Source: Pantoea eucalypti (GTDB lineage Bacteria; Pseudomonadota; Gammaproteobacteria; Enterobacterales; Enterobacteriaceae). From it: a stretch of 64,000 bases of DNA. The stretch is from positions 3,720,001 through 3,784,000 of the forward strand of contig NZ_CP045720.1 in the NCBI RefSeq assembly GCF_009646115.1. Reading direction: 5' to 3'. Below are positions 17,353-25,485 of this stretch, one piece after another. The notes below the pieces were generated by a model. That model was not told the DNA's origin and did not search any database. It saw only the letters and a list, made by a program, of their open reading frames with translations. The stretch's first letter is position 1; the number at the start of each line of letters is the position of its first letter. Both the position numbers and the translations under genes were made by a program.

Positions 17353-18558
17353 CTATTTCTGCATTCCGCGCCAGTTAAGCCACGCGCAAAATAACATTAC
17401 TCCGCAGGTTGCCAGAAAAACGGGTCGCATCCCAAACGCACCGCCGATCACCCCACCAAACAACGGGCCGCTCACCTGGCCGATATATTGCGCCGAGGTC
17501 GAATACCCCAGCATCCGCCCCACCTGTGAAGCCGGCACGTTATGGCGGATAATCGCCGTGATGCACGGCATCAATCCGCCCAGGGCCATCCCCATCAGAA
17601 AACGTAATAACACCAGTTGCCAGGCTGCCGTGATAAATGCCTGTGGAATCAGCAGCAGCCCGCTGATTACCAGACCGCCGGTCAGTACCCGCCAGTGCCC
17701 CACCCGATCGGCCAGACGACCCAGTCGGGGTGCCGCCAGGATCGTGCCCAGCGCCGCAGCAGACATCACCAGTCCGGCTACCACTGTGACCTGATGGTCA
17801 CCCCGCACAAACTCGCCCACATAGAGCGTGATAATCGGCTCAATCGACATGCTGGCGAAAATCAGCAACATGCCCGAGAGCCACATCAGCCGCACCAGAT
17901 TGTGGTTAACCGGCTGCTCTGCAGGCAGCTGTTGCGGATTGCCGCGCGACGTCGCCGCAGCACGCGGCAACTCCCTGAGTAAAAATGTGGTGGCGAGGAA
18001 AGCGAGAAAAATCACCGCGCCCGTCAACCAGAAAGTCTGACGGATGCCAATCAGCGGCGGCAAGACGCCCCCTAGCAGCGGCCCGACCACGTTGCCCGCC
18101 ATAATGCCCGAGGAGAGGATGCCCAGCGCCCAGCCGGTCTGCGCTTTTGGGGTTTGCGCTGCCACCAGAATGGTCGATCCCGAGGCGTAGCCGCCCAGCA
18201 GCCCCGCCAGCAGGCGCAGCGCCACCAGTTGCCACGGCGCCGTCGCCATGCCAATCAGCGACATCGCAATCGCCATTCCGAGACTGGCCCGAATCAGCAT
18301 CAGTTTACGACCATAACGATCAGCCAGCCGGCCCCACAGCGGTGCCGTCAGCGCGGCGCTGAAAAAGGTTGCGCCATAGGCCAGCCCGGACCAGCGGGCA
18401 ATAGCCGCAGGCTGCTCAACACCCAGTTGCTGAATATAGAGCGGCAGAAACGGCAGCAGCAGCGTCATCGCCACGATAGTGGTAAAAGAGCCAGCGACGC
18501 AGACTGCTAAATTCCGTTTCCAGTGTTGAAACTCTGCCGTTTCGGGTAACTGTTGCAT
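17353..18558 (-). CDS. MFS multidrug exporter, MdtG-like
   Basis: Major facilitator family drug:H+ antiporter of 401 residues with 12 membrane helices. The conserved loop GRLADRYGRKLMLIR and the motif C region (GILSSGIMAGNVVGPLLGG) are intact, as in DHA1 exporters. The opening HWKRNLAVCVAGSF and several central segments resemble E. coli MdtG. I chose the ATG at 18558, which aligns with family N-termini; an upstream GTG lacks a ribosome-binding site. It follows a LysR gene on the same strand by 110 bp, which may regulate it. Confidence 0.82.
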   Translation of the reverse strand: MQQLPETAEFQHWKRNLAVCVAGSFTTIVAMTLLLPFLPLYIQQLGVEQPAAIARWSGLAYGATFFSAALTAPLWGRLADRYGRKLMLIRASLGMAIAMSLIGMATAPWQLVALRLLAGLLGGYASGSTILVAAQTPKAQTGWALGILSSGIMAGNVVGPLLGGVLPPLIGIRQTFWLTGAVIFLAFLATTFLLRELPRAAATSRGNPQQLPAEQPVNHNLVRLMWLSGMLLIFASMSIEPIITLYVGEFVRGDHQVTVVAGLVMSAAALGTILAAPRLGRLADRVGHWRVLTGGLVISGLLLIPQAFITAAWQLVLLRFLMGMALGGLMPCITAIIRHNVPASQVGRMLGYSTSAQYIGQVSGPLFGGVIGGAFGMRPVFLATCGVMLFCAWLNWRGMQK

Positions 18559-18646
18559 GGTGATATCCGTTGAATGATCAGGGATACAGGCTAACCGGAG
18601 TCGCACAGCAACAACAGTCCTGGCAGAATAGTTACTCTGTGGCGCT

Positions 18647-18670
18647 GATTGTTGTCAGCAGGCAACAATC
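18647..18670 (-). terminator. inverted repeat at the end of the LysR gene
   Basis: GATTGTTG and CAACAATC form a perfect 8-bp stem that includes the LysR stop codon. There is no T-run. It may be a weak terminator, or an operator for the downstream exporter, which starts about 90 bp further on. Confidence 0.4.
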
Positions 18671-19565
18671 AACCTGGATTTAGGGCCTCAACCAGTGCAT
18701 CACACAGTAGCGTCACCGGTGACACCGGGTCGGGATGGTCGTGAAGCAGGAGATAGCTTTGCAGGCGATCCATCTGCCACTCCGGCAGCAGCTGCTGGAT
18801 ATCCCCACGCGCCATCGCCTCCTGCGCCATGTAGGAAGGCAAATAGGCGATGCCACTGCCCGCCAGCGCGGCATTAAGCAGCGCCATGCTGTTGTTGGCG
18901 CGAAAACGACTGCGCACGTCCAGCGCCAGTCGCTGTTTATCCCGGCGGAACGGCAGCGCGGCGGTGTGTGCCGGACCATGGAACATCAGCAGGTCGTGGC
19001 GCGGCAGCATTTCGGGGTGGGTGATGGCGGGCCGCTGCGCCAGATAAGCGGGCGCGGCATAGAGTCCCCAGTCGATATCGCTCAATACCCGGAAATTGCC
19101 CTGCTGCGGGGATCGGGATCGGATCACAATCGCCAGATCCGTCTGATCGTCCAGCCGATCATGATTGCGATCGGTCAGATCAAGATCAACGTTGATATGC
19201 AGATGACGACGCAGAAAAAGGTTCAGAACAGGAACGACACACTGGCAGCCGAAGGTGACGGGTGCCTGAAGTCGGATATGGCCGGCGGACTGCTGATGCA
19301 ACTGCTGCACAAAAGCTTCGGCACGCTGCACTTCAGCCAGCATTCGCACACAGTAGGGATAGTATGCCTGGCCCATCTCGGTGAGTGCCAGCCGCCGCGT
19401 AGTGCGCTGCATTAACCGGATACCGAGCCGCAACTCCAGCCGGGCGATCTCCCGACTGACATGGGATTTGGACCAGCCCAGTGCGCGGGCCGCTTCACTG
19501 AAACTCTGTAACTCTACTACCCGAGCAAATACCAGCATGGCGGTTAAATTCGCGCCGTTTTCCAT
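18669..19565 (-). CDS. LysR-family transcriptional regulator
   Basis: Full-length LysR regulator of 298 residues. The helix-turn-helix lies at about 20-65 (FSEAARALGWSKSHVSREIARLELRLG), followed by QRTTRRLALTEMG. The effector domain starts near residue 92 and has the usual two-lobe pattern (LRLQAPVTFG, SGIAYLPSYMAQ). It belongs to the DmlR/AaeR-like group by its short linker. The tandem MdtG-like exporter downstream is the most likely target; the inducer is unknown. Confidence 0.85.
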   Translation of the reverse strand: MENGANLTAMLVFARVVELQSFSEAARALGWSKSHVSREIARLELRLGIRLMQRTTRRLALTEMGQAYYPYCVRMLAEVQRAEAFVQQLHQQSAGHIRLQAPVTFGCQCVVPVLNLFLRRHLHINVDLDLTDRNHDRLDDQTDLAIVIRSRSPQQGNFRVLSDIDWGLYAAPAYLAQRPAITHPEMLPRHDLLMFHGPAHTAALPFRRDKQRLALDVRSRFRANNSMALLNAALAGSGIAYLPSYMAQEAMARGDIQQLLPEWQMDRLQSYLLLHDHPDPVSPVTLLCDALVEALNPG

Positions 19566-19691
19566 GTTTCCCGACTCCGAAAATAAAGGGATGCTGGCAA
19601 CAAACTAACACGTTCAGGCTGGGACGCTGTGGCGGGCGGGAAAAAAAGCGAGGCAGAGGCAGGAGGAGAATGGTGCAGAGCGCGGGCCGAC

Positions 19692-19719
19692 CTTCCCGTC
19701 TGCTGGCTGTGACGGGAAG
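19692..19719 (-). terminator. stem-loop after the AraC-type gene
   Basis: CTTCCCGTC and GACGGGAAG form a perfect 9-bp stem with a 10-nt loop, 13 bp past the AraC-type stop and ahead of the LysR gene on the same strand. No T-run is present. Confidence 0.5.
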
Positions 19720-19732
19720 ATCTTATCAGGCA

Positions 19733-20101
19733 TCAGCTGGCCATCGCCAGGGGGAACAGCAGCCGATCCGGCTCGACGCGACGCTGACGGCGCAACTGGC
19801 CCGGCGTCATCATGAAATAGTTTTTAAAGGTGCGGGTGTAGGCCTGCTGGGTATCGAAGCCGTAGTTCATCGCCACCTGCAGTATCGCTTCGTTGCTGCT
19901 CAGCAACGTGAGCGCAGACTCGGTCAGGCGGCGCTGACGGATATATTCTGCCAGTGAAAAACCAGTATGCTGTCGAAACAGGCGTTGCAGATGCCAGCGC
20001 GAATAGCCTGAGCGGCGCGCCACTTCATCCAGGTGCAGATCGTGTCCTAAGTTATTCTCAATCCAGTCCAGCAAACTCCGAATAAACTCGCGCTGATTCA
20101 T
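19733..20101 (-). CDS. small AraC/XylS-type regulator (MarA/SoxS/Rob class)
   Basis: A 122-residue protein made almost entirely of one AraC DNA-binding domain. The first helix-turn-helix is HLDEVARRSGYSRWHLQRLFRQHTG (about 23-47), the second is EAILQVAMNYGFDTQQAYTRTFKNYFMMTPGQLRR split over about 70-105. It has no effector domain, as in MarA, SoxS and RamA, which act through their own abundance. It is distinct from the SoxS at 59525. A role in stress or drug-efflux control is the class-based inference. Confidence 0.85.
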   Translation of the reverse strand: MNQREFIRSLLDWIENNLGHDLHLDEVARRSGYSRWHLQRLFRQHTGFSLAEYIRQRRLTESALTLLSSNEAILQVAMNYGFDTQQAYTRTFKNYFMMTPGQLRRQRRVEPDRLLFPLAMAS

Positions 20102-20260
20102 GGTTCCTCCTGTCGATTCTGATGTGCAGTGGAACCACTTTACTTGTTTAAATTTATCCCTTAATTAGCAGAAAATTAGCGCAGAATTAGCAAGGACGGA
20201 AACGGGTGCCGCATTGCGCGGCCAGACGCGACTCCAGCAAAACGTTAAGGCCGGCAGACT

Positions 20261-20617
20261 GCCAAAATAATTTGTGCTGAGGCAAGGGCGAATCCCCAAG
20301 AGCTGACATCAGTCAGTGAATGGGGTGAGCAAAAGCAGCCAGTGCCGCTACAGTGCGAAGTAAGAGAACAGCGGTCCGCCAAAATAATTCGTGCTGTGGC
20401 AAGGCGGCAAATGCGCGAATCCCCGGGAGCTGACATCAGTCAGTGACTGGGGTGAGCAAAAGCAGCCAACGCCGCCACAGTGCGAAGTATGACAGCGGTC
20501 CGCCAAAATAATTCGTGCTGTGGCAAGGCGGCAAATGCGCGAATCCCCGGGAGCTGACATCAGTCAGTGACTGGGGTGAGCAAAAGCAGCCAACGCCGCC
20601 ACAGTGCGAAGTATGAC
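20261..20617 (+). repeat. three tandem structured repeats, about 117-124 bp each (rtT-like)
   Basis: Three copies start at 20261, 20378 and 20502, each opening with GCCAAAATAATT. Copies 2 and 3 are identical over at least 120 bases; copy 1 has diverged and is shorter in one segment. Each contains AATCCCC and TGGGGT arms enclosing a CTGAC-ATCA-GTCAG hairpin, then TGAGCAAAAGCAGCCAA and a GTGCGAAGTATGAC end. I recall very similar intergenic RNA-like repeats in other enterobacteria (the rtT group); a covariance search should decide. Frames read across them on the minus strand are artefacts. The 20102-20687 gap holds nothing else evident except the two-component promoter. Confidence 0.75.
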
Positions 20618-20687
20618 GGCGGAAGGATAATTCTGGCCTAACAATTAGTGAGTAAACTCTCTCTTATCTTTATGAAGGAGATCAGCC

Positions 20688-21347
20688 ATGCGCGTGTTAC
20701 TGGTTGAAGATGATGAAATGATCGGCGCTAACCTGCAGCAGGCACTGCAGGGCGCGGGCTGGTCGGTGGATTGGGTGCGCGATGGCGTCTATGCCCAGAA
20801 CGCCTGGAGCGAAGGCGGCTACAGCTGCGTGCTGCTCGATCTCGGCTTACCACGGGATGATGGCCTGCAGGTCCTGCGCCGCGCGCGCGGGCGCGGCGAC
20901 GCGACGCCAGTACTCATTCTTACCGCACGCGACACGGTGGCGCAGCGGATTCAGGGACTCGACAGCGGTGCTGACGACTACCTGCTTAAACCGTTCGATT
21001 TACAGGAAGTCATGGCCCGGATGCGCGCCATTACCCGACGCAGCCACGGCGCGGCAGATTCCGTATTGGGCAGCGGCGATGTGCAGCTGGATATGATGAC
21101 CCGCGAAGTGCTCTACAAAGGCCAGCGTGAGCAGCTTACGGCGCGCGAATATGCCCTGCTCTACGCCCTGCTGGAGCGGCCGGGCGCTATTCTGTCACGC
21201 GAGCAGCTGGAAAACCGTATCTATGGCTGGGGCGATGAAGTCAGCAGCAACGCGGTGGATGTGTTGATCCACGGGATGCGCCGCAAGCTGGATAACGACG
21301 TGATCCGCAACGTGCGCGGTCTGGGCTGGCGGGTGCCGGCAATATGA
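20688..21347 (+). CDS. OmpR-family response regulator (QseB/TctD-like)
   Basis: Two-component response regulator of 219 residues. The receiver has the acidic pocket (VEDDE, residues 6-10), phospho-acceptor D51 (LLDLGLP), T79 and K101 (LLKPFD). The C-terminal winged helix has the OmpR-type SREQLENRIYGW and SSNAVDVLIHGMRRKL segments. A strong AAGGAG site precedes the ATG. The partner kinase overlaps its stop codon. The signal is unknown. Confidence 0.92.
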   Translation: MRVLLVEDDEMIGANLQQALQGAGWSVDWVRDGVYAQNAWSEGGYSCVLLDLGLPRDDGLQVLRRARGRGDATPVLILTARDTVAQRIQGLDSGADDYLLKPFDLQEVMARMRAITRRSHGAADSVLGSGDVQLDMMTREVLYKGQREQLTAREYALLYALLERPGAILSREQLENRIYGWGDEVSSNAVDVLIHGMRRKLDNDVIRNVRGLGWRVPAI

Positions 21348-22699
21348 AACCTTTTCGCTTTATGCGCTCACTGCGCAACAAATTACTCTCTACGCTGCTG
21401 ATTATTCATCTGCTGATGATCGGTGGCGTCACCTGGTATTTCTTCAGCTGCTACGGCGATATGGTCGGCACCATGAAGGACGATCAGCTGGCGAAAATCG
21501 CGGATGCCTGGTCCACCAATAAACAGATGCCCGCCCTGATGCCGATGCTTATTGCGCCTGACAAGGCGAAAAGCGCCTTTGTGGTGCAGCTATGGGACGA
21601 TCAGGGTCAGTTGCGCGCCAGCTCATGGCCGGAGCTGCAGGCCCCGCTGCAAAACCAGCGTGGCTATCGCGACGTCCATATCGGTCAGTGCGACGACTGT
21701 GAATGGCGCATCTATACCCGGCCCGGCTTGCCTGGCAGTGAGATTAAAACCATTCAGGTGATGCACAACCTCAGCTACATGAAGGCATTGATGGTCAAGC
21801 GGGCGCTGTCGGCGATCATTCCGATGATCCTGATGATGCCGCTGTCGCTGCTGGTGATCTGGCTGGTCGTACGCAAGATCACCCGGGATCTGCAGGTCGC
21901 TTCGCGTCAGATTGCGGCGCAGGAGACGCATCATCCGCACAACGTCTCACCCGAAGGCTTGCCGGATGAGATCCTGCCGCTGGTGGCCGCCTATAACTCG
22001 CTGCTGAGTAAACTGCGTGAGGCCTGGTCGTCACAGCGTCAGTTTTTGGAAGATGCCGCTCATGAACTGCGCACGCCGGTAACGGCCGTGACGTTACAGC
22101 TGGAAAACCTGCGTCAGCATATTCAGCCAGGTGAAGCGAGCCGGCAGTTCAGCCAGCTGGAAGCGGGCGTGACACGTACCCGTCACCTGGTCACGCAATT
22201 ACTCAATGTCTCACGCCAGGATGACCAGAGCGTGGTCGCCAGCGTTGAGCATATCGAACTGGAAGATCTGCTGAAAGAGAGCATTGAGCAGCTGATGGTC
22301 GTGGCGGATAAACGCGGCATCGATATCGGCTTTAATGGCTCCACGCAGTACCGTCTGCAGGCCAGCCGTTCCGAGCTGCGCAGCCTGTTTGACAACCTGA
22401 TTGGTAACGCCATGCTACACACCCCGGAAGGCAGTCTGGTCGATGTACTGCTGCATCGGGTTGCCGGAAAGACCGTGGTCGATATTGTGGATAACGGGCC
22501 GGGCATGCCGGAATCCTTTATCGAGCGCGCATTTGATCGCTTTACCCGTTCGCCTGACGTTAAAGCTCAGGGTAGCGGCCTGGGATTATCCATTGTGCGC
22601 AATGTCGCTCAAAAGCATCAGATTCACGTCGCCCTTTCCAATTGCCTCTCGCCACAGGGTGCAATTTGTGGTTTGCAGGTTCGCGTTACACTTCCCTGA
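21344..22699 (+). CDS. sensor histidine kinase (QseC-like)
   Basis: Membrane sensor kinase of 451 residues, overlapping the response regulator by 4 bp. Two membrane helices (about 15-35 and 155-177) flank a periplasmic sensor region with a C-x-x-C pair (CDDC, about 116-119). A HAMP-like linker leads to the H-box EDAAHELRTP with H240 as phospho-acceptor. The N-box (DNLIGNAMLHTPEG) and G-boxes (DNGPGMP, GSGLGLSIV) are intact. It should phosphorylate D51 of its partner. Confidence 0.92.
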   Translation: MKPFRFMRSLRNKLLSTLLIIHLLMIGGVTWYFFSCYGDMVGTMKDDQLAKIADAWSTNKQMPALMPMLIAPDKAKSAFVVQLWDDQGQLRASSWPELQAPLQNQRGYRDVHIGQCDDCEWRIYTRPGLPGSEIKTIQVMHNLSYMKALMVKRALSAIIPMILMMPLSLLVIWLVVRKITRDLQVASRQIAAQETHHPHNVSPEGLPDEILPLVAAYNSLLSKLREAWSSQRQFLEDAAHELRTPVTAVTLQLENLRQHIQPGEASRQFSQLEAGVTRTRHLVTQLLNVSRQDDQSVVASVEHIELEDLLKESIEQLMVVADKRGIDIGFNGSTQYRLQASRSELRSLFDNLIGNAMLHTPEGSLVDVLLHRVAGKTVVDIVDNGPGMPESFIERAFDRFTRSPDVKAQGSGLGLSIVRNVAQKHQIHVALSNCLSPQGAICGLQVRVTLP

Positions 22700-22768
22700 T
22701 TCCCGCTGTTTGATCACGAACCAGACAACGTAAACGGTTGCCTGGTTCCGTTCGATCCACGCCGTTAT

Positions 22769-22784
22769 TGTGAAGCTCATCACA
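22769..22784 (+). promoter_or_regulatory. CRP site upstream of tsx
   Basis: TGTGA-AGCTCA-TCACA is an exact match to the CRP consensus TGTGA-N6-TCACA. It lies about 70 bp upstream of the likely tsx transcription start. E. coli tsx has a CRP/CytR-controlled promoter, so cyclic-AMP activation is expected here. Confidence 0.88.
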
Positions 22785-22799
22785 TTTTAGCTGAATTGT

Positions 22800-22807
22800 A
22801 ATGCAAC
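22800..22807 (+). promoter_or_regulatory. CytR half-site upstream of tsx
   Basis: AATGCAAC is the exact complement of the CytR octamer GTTGCATT and lies 15 bp after the CRP site. CytR binds cooperatively with CRP at nucleoside genes; one octamer is visible, so the assignment is moderate. Confidence 0.55.
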
Positions 22808-22812
22808 ACTTT

Positions 22813-22839
22813 TTGACAAACGTGAGCAAAATCTATTTT
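22813..22839 (+). promoter_or_regulatory. candidate tsx promoter
   Basis: A perfect TTGACA (22813-22818) is followed by a TATTTT / TTCTAT region (22834-22843) as the -10. Spacing is 15 or 19 bp depending on which hexamer is used. It fits an activator-dependent promoter below the CRP and CytR sites. Confidence 0.5.
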
Positions 22840-22978
22840 CTATCGATCTGTTACAGGCACGCTACGCGGGCTGAAGAACTGGCTGTTATTTGCTGTGAAA
22901 CCCTCATTCCCATCAAGGGACCGATTTTTCTCTGACTGCGTCTGCTGTGCGGCGGTCAAAAGCATGTGGCTGATAATA

Positions 22979-23845
22979 ATGAAATATAAAACGTTGATAG
23001 CAGGTGCCGTGCTGGCATGTTCATTGAGTGGTACTGCGCAGGCAGCGGAAAGCGATCCGCAGTATGTCTCCGACTGGTGGCATCAGAGCGTAAACGTGGT
23101 CGGTAGTTACCACACGCGTTTCGGACCGCAGTTTAACAACGACGTTTATCTGGAATATGAAGCGTTTGCCAGGAAAGACTGGTTTGATTTCTACGGCTAT
23201 CTCGACGTGCCTAACTTCTTCGGCGTGGGCAACAGCAATGCCAATGGCGTGTTCGACCACGGTTCACCGATGTTTATGGAGATTGAACCACGCTTCTCTA
23301 TCGACAAGCTGACCGGCACCAGCCTGGCCTTTGGCCCGTTCAAAGAGTGGTATTTCGCCAACAACTACATTTACGACATGGGCCGTAACAGCGATAACCG
23401 CCAGAACACCTGGTACATGGGTCTGGGCACCGATATCGATACGCACAGCGATGTCGGCCTGTCGCTGAACGTCTATGCCAAATATCAGTGGGAAAACTAC
23501 GGCGCGGCGAACGAAAACAGCTGGGATGGCTATCGCTTTAAGGTGAAATACTTCGTGCCAATCACCACGCTGTGGGGTGGTAACCTGGGCTATGTGGGCT
23601 TCACCAACTTCGACTGGGGTTCCGATCTCAATGAGAAAGGCGGTTCATCACGCACCAGCAACTCTATTGCCTCCAGCCACATTCTGTCCCTGGGTTACGA
23701 TCACTGGCACTTCTCTGCGGTGGCGCGTTACTTCCATAACGGCGGACAGTGGGCGGATGGCCAGGAGCTGAACTTCGGCAAGGGTCCGTTTGAAGTGAAA
23801 TCGACCGGCTGGGGTTACTACCTGGTGGCGGGTTATAACTTCTGA
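22979..23845 (+). CDS. tsx: outer-membrane nucleoside channel Tsx
   Basis: Nucleoside-specific outer-membrane beta-barrel of 288 residues. The N-terminal signal peptide ends near AQA-A. The mature part matches E. coli Tsx closely: [53 protein letters not shown] and the terminal GYNF expected for barrel assembly. I chose the ATG at 22979 because the signal peptide begins there. It lets nucleosides and deoxynucleosides cross the outer membrane. Confidence 0.96.
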   Translation: MKYKTLIAGAVLACSLSGTAQAAESDPQYVSDWWHQSVNVVGSYHTRFGPQFNNDVYLEYEAFARKDWFDFYGYLDVPNFFGVGNSNANGVFDHGSPMFMEIEPRFSIDKLTGTSLAFGPFKEWYFANNYIYDMGRNSDNRQNTWYMGLGTDIDTHSDVGLSLNVYAKYQWENYGAANENSWDGYRFKVKYFVPITTLWGGNLGYVGFTNFDWGSDLNEKGGSSRTSNSIASSHILSLGYDHWHFSAVARYFHNGGQWADGQELNFGKGPFEVKSTGWGYYLVAGYNF

Positions 23846-23851
23846 TAATAG

Positions 23852-23922
23852 CGGGCGGTTGCAACAACCGCCCGTTTAGTCGGTGAGCTGGCCCAGGACA
23901 TCACGCATCAGGGCCAGCTTTT
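23852..23922 (+). terminator. double terminator region after tsx
   Basis: Two stem-loops follow the tsx stop: a 10-bp stem (CGGGCGGTTG / CAACCGCCCG, 23852-23874) with a short TTT, and a 9-bp stem (AGCTGGCCC / GGGCCAGCT, 23886-23919) with a 16-nt loop and TTTT. Confidence 0.75.
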
Positions 23923-23964
23923 CAGCTGCAGGCTAATCTGATAAGCACTGCATCTGCTCTGCAT

Positions 23965-24402
23965 TTAATTCTGCGGCTTTTCAACATTGATGCGCCATGG
24001 AATGTTGAATTTATCAATGAACATCGCGAATCCGTTCGACCAGAACGTCTCCTGCCACGGCGTCGTCACTTTGCCGCCTGCCGATAATTTCTCAAACCAG
24101 GCTTTGCCCTTTTCAACATCATGGGTAGAGAGGCTGACCGCGTAACCCGCATGCTCTGACGCTGGCGGCTGTTCGGTATTGCCATCGCTGAGCATTAGCT
24201 CACCGTCACCAATGCGTAATTGCGCATGCATGATCTTTTCTGGCGGCTGTGGCGCTGCGGACTCATCGCCGACCTGCTCACCCTGATCCGGCATATCACC
24301 GAATTTCATTTTAGAGAGTAACTCTCCACCGGTTGCCTGCAGGTAAAAGTCGATAGCCTCTTCACAACGGCCATAGAGAAACAGATAAGGACTAACTTGC
24401 AT
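23965..24402 (-). CDS. VOC-fold (glyoxalase/PhnB-like) protein
   Basis: A 145-residue protein of the PhnB/YjdN branch of the vicinal-oxygen-chelate superfamily. It begins QVSPYLFLYGRCEEAIDFYLQA and has the paired beta-alpha-beta-beta-beta units of the fold, ending FNIPWRINVEKP. Members of this branch have no agreed function and often lack glyoxalase metal ligands. It stands alone between tsx and abgR. Confidence 0.8.
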   Translation of the reverse strand: MQVSPYLFLYGRCEEAIDFYLQATGGELLSKMKFGDMPDQGEQVGDESAAPQPPEKIMHAQLRIGDGELMLSDGNTEQPPASEHAGYAVSLSTHDVEKGKAWFEKLSAGGKVTTPWQETFWSNGFAMFIDKFNIPWRINVEKPQN

Positions 24403-24474
24403 CGTAACCTCTATTTGTCGGTTGGATTTTTTCAGTACCTTAACAGTGTAGACGATCGACTTTGCGTATTGATT

Positions 24475-25371
24475 TTACTGACAATAACGGCGAAAGAGTT
24501 GTGCCATATAACTGCTCATTGGGGTCAGCGTCGTGTCTTTGCGCTGAATCAGATAGAAGATCGCTTTCGGCAAAGGGTCGTCGAGCGACAGTGCCACCAG
24601 CGAACGGCCCAGAATGGGATCGTCAATCACGTCGACCGACAGAATACTGATGAAATCACTTTGTGCCACCAGGCTGGTGCAGGCCATAAAGGTTTCACAG
24701 GTCACCACGATTTTAGGTGCCATGCCGCGCTCGCCAAACAGATCGTGCAGCAAGCGATAGTAACTGCCTTTCGGGGTTGGCATCGTCCAGTCTGCCTGCT
24801 GTAATTCTGCCAGAGAACGGGCTTTCTCCAGCGGATGGCCTTTGCGCACCACCACTTTGTACTCGCGTTCCATTACCCGCTCATACATCAGCTCCTGATC
24901 GAGATGGCTCTGGTCATACGTATTGATAGTGAAATCAAGCGCTCCCTGACGCAGCTCATGCACCATTGAGACCAGCTGGCCTTCAACAATGCGCACCTTC
25001 ACGAGTGGGTATTCGCGATGAAACTGGTTTATCACCTGCGGCATGATGGTGCGGGCCACGCTGCCACCCACGCCGATATTCACCTGACCGCCACCCAGCC
25101 CCAGTCGCTGCTGGATATCCTCTTCGGCGACCCGCAGCTCTGCCAGTACCAGGCTGGCATGACGAAAAAAGTTATCACCGATATCGGTCAGCACGACACC
25201 CTGCTGACGGCGGATAAACAGCTTTGCCCCCAACTCGCGCTCCAGCTCCTGAATCGCTTTGGTTAACGCCGGTTGCGACAGCCCGGAAAGTCGGCTTGCC
25301 GCCCGGATACTGCCCTGTCGCGCCACGTCAGTGAAAGCGCGCAGCTGATGAAGTTTGAGATTGGCAGACAT
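24475..25371 (-). CDS. abgR: LysR-type regulator of p-aminobenzoyl-glutamate use
   Basis: LysR regulator of 298 residues, divergent from abgABT. The helix-turn-helix (GSIRAASRLSGLSQPALTKAIQELERELG, about 20-48) and the effector domain are complete. The 114-bp gap to abgA holds both promoters. Assignment rests on the overall match to AbgR and on the conserved divergent position beside abgA. It should control the operon in response to p-aminobenzoyl-glutamate or a related molecule. Confidence 0.88.
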   Translation of the reverse strand: MSANLKLHQLRAFTDVARQGSIRAASRLSGLSQPALTKAIQELERELGAKLFIRRQQGVVLTDIGDNFFRHASLVLAELRVAEEDIQQRLGLGGGQVNIGVGGSVARTIMPQVINQFHREYPLVKVRIVEGQLVSMVHELRQGALDFTINTYDQSHLDQELMYERVMEREYKVVVRKGHPLEKARSLAELQQADWTMPTPKGSYYRLLHDLFGERGMAPKIVVTCETFMACTSLVAQSDFISILSVDVIDDPILGRSLVALSLDDPLPKAIFYLIQRKDTTLTPMSSYMAQLFRRYCQ

Positions 25372-25485
25372 AGTTTTTCGATAACCGTTGTTTATCAGTC
25401 ACAAGATATTCGCATCTTATGCCGCCCAACTCCATTGTGTAGATTCGATGCAGTGCATAAAAAATCAACAACGAGGAGAGAGCCG

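Noticed and set aside
20245..20560. Minus-strand frames encoding nearly identical short proteins
   Set aside because: They are direct translations of the tandem RNA-like repeats; the similarity comes from the DNA repeat, not from protein conservation.
20261..20617. Possible CRISPR array
   Set aside because: Only three units occur; they are 117-124 bp long, and the whole unit is repeated with no unique spacers. No cas gene is nearby.
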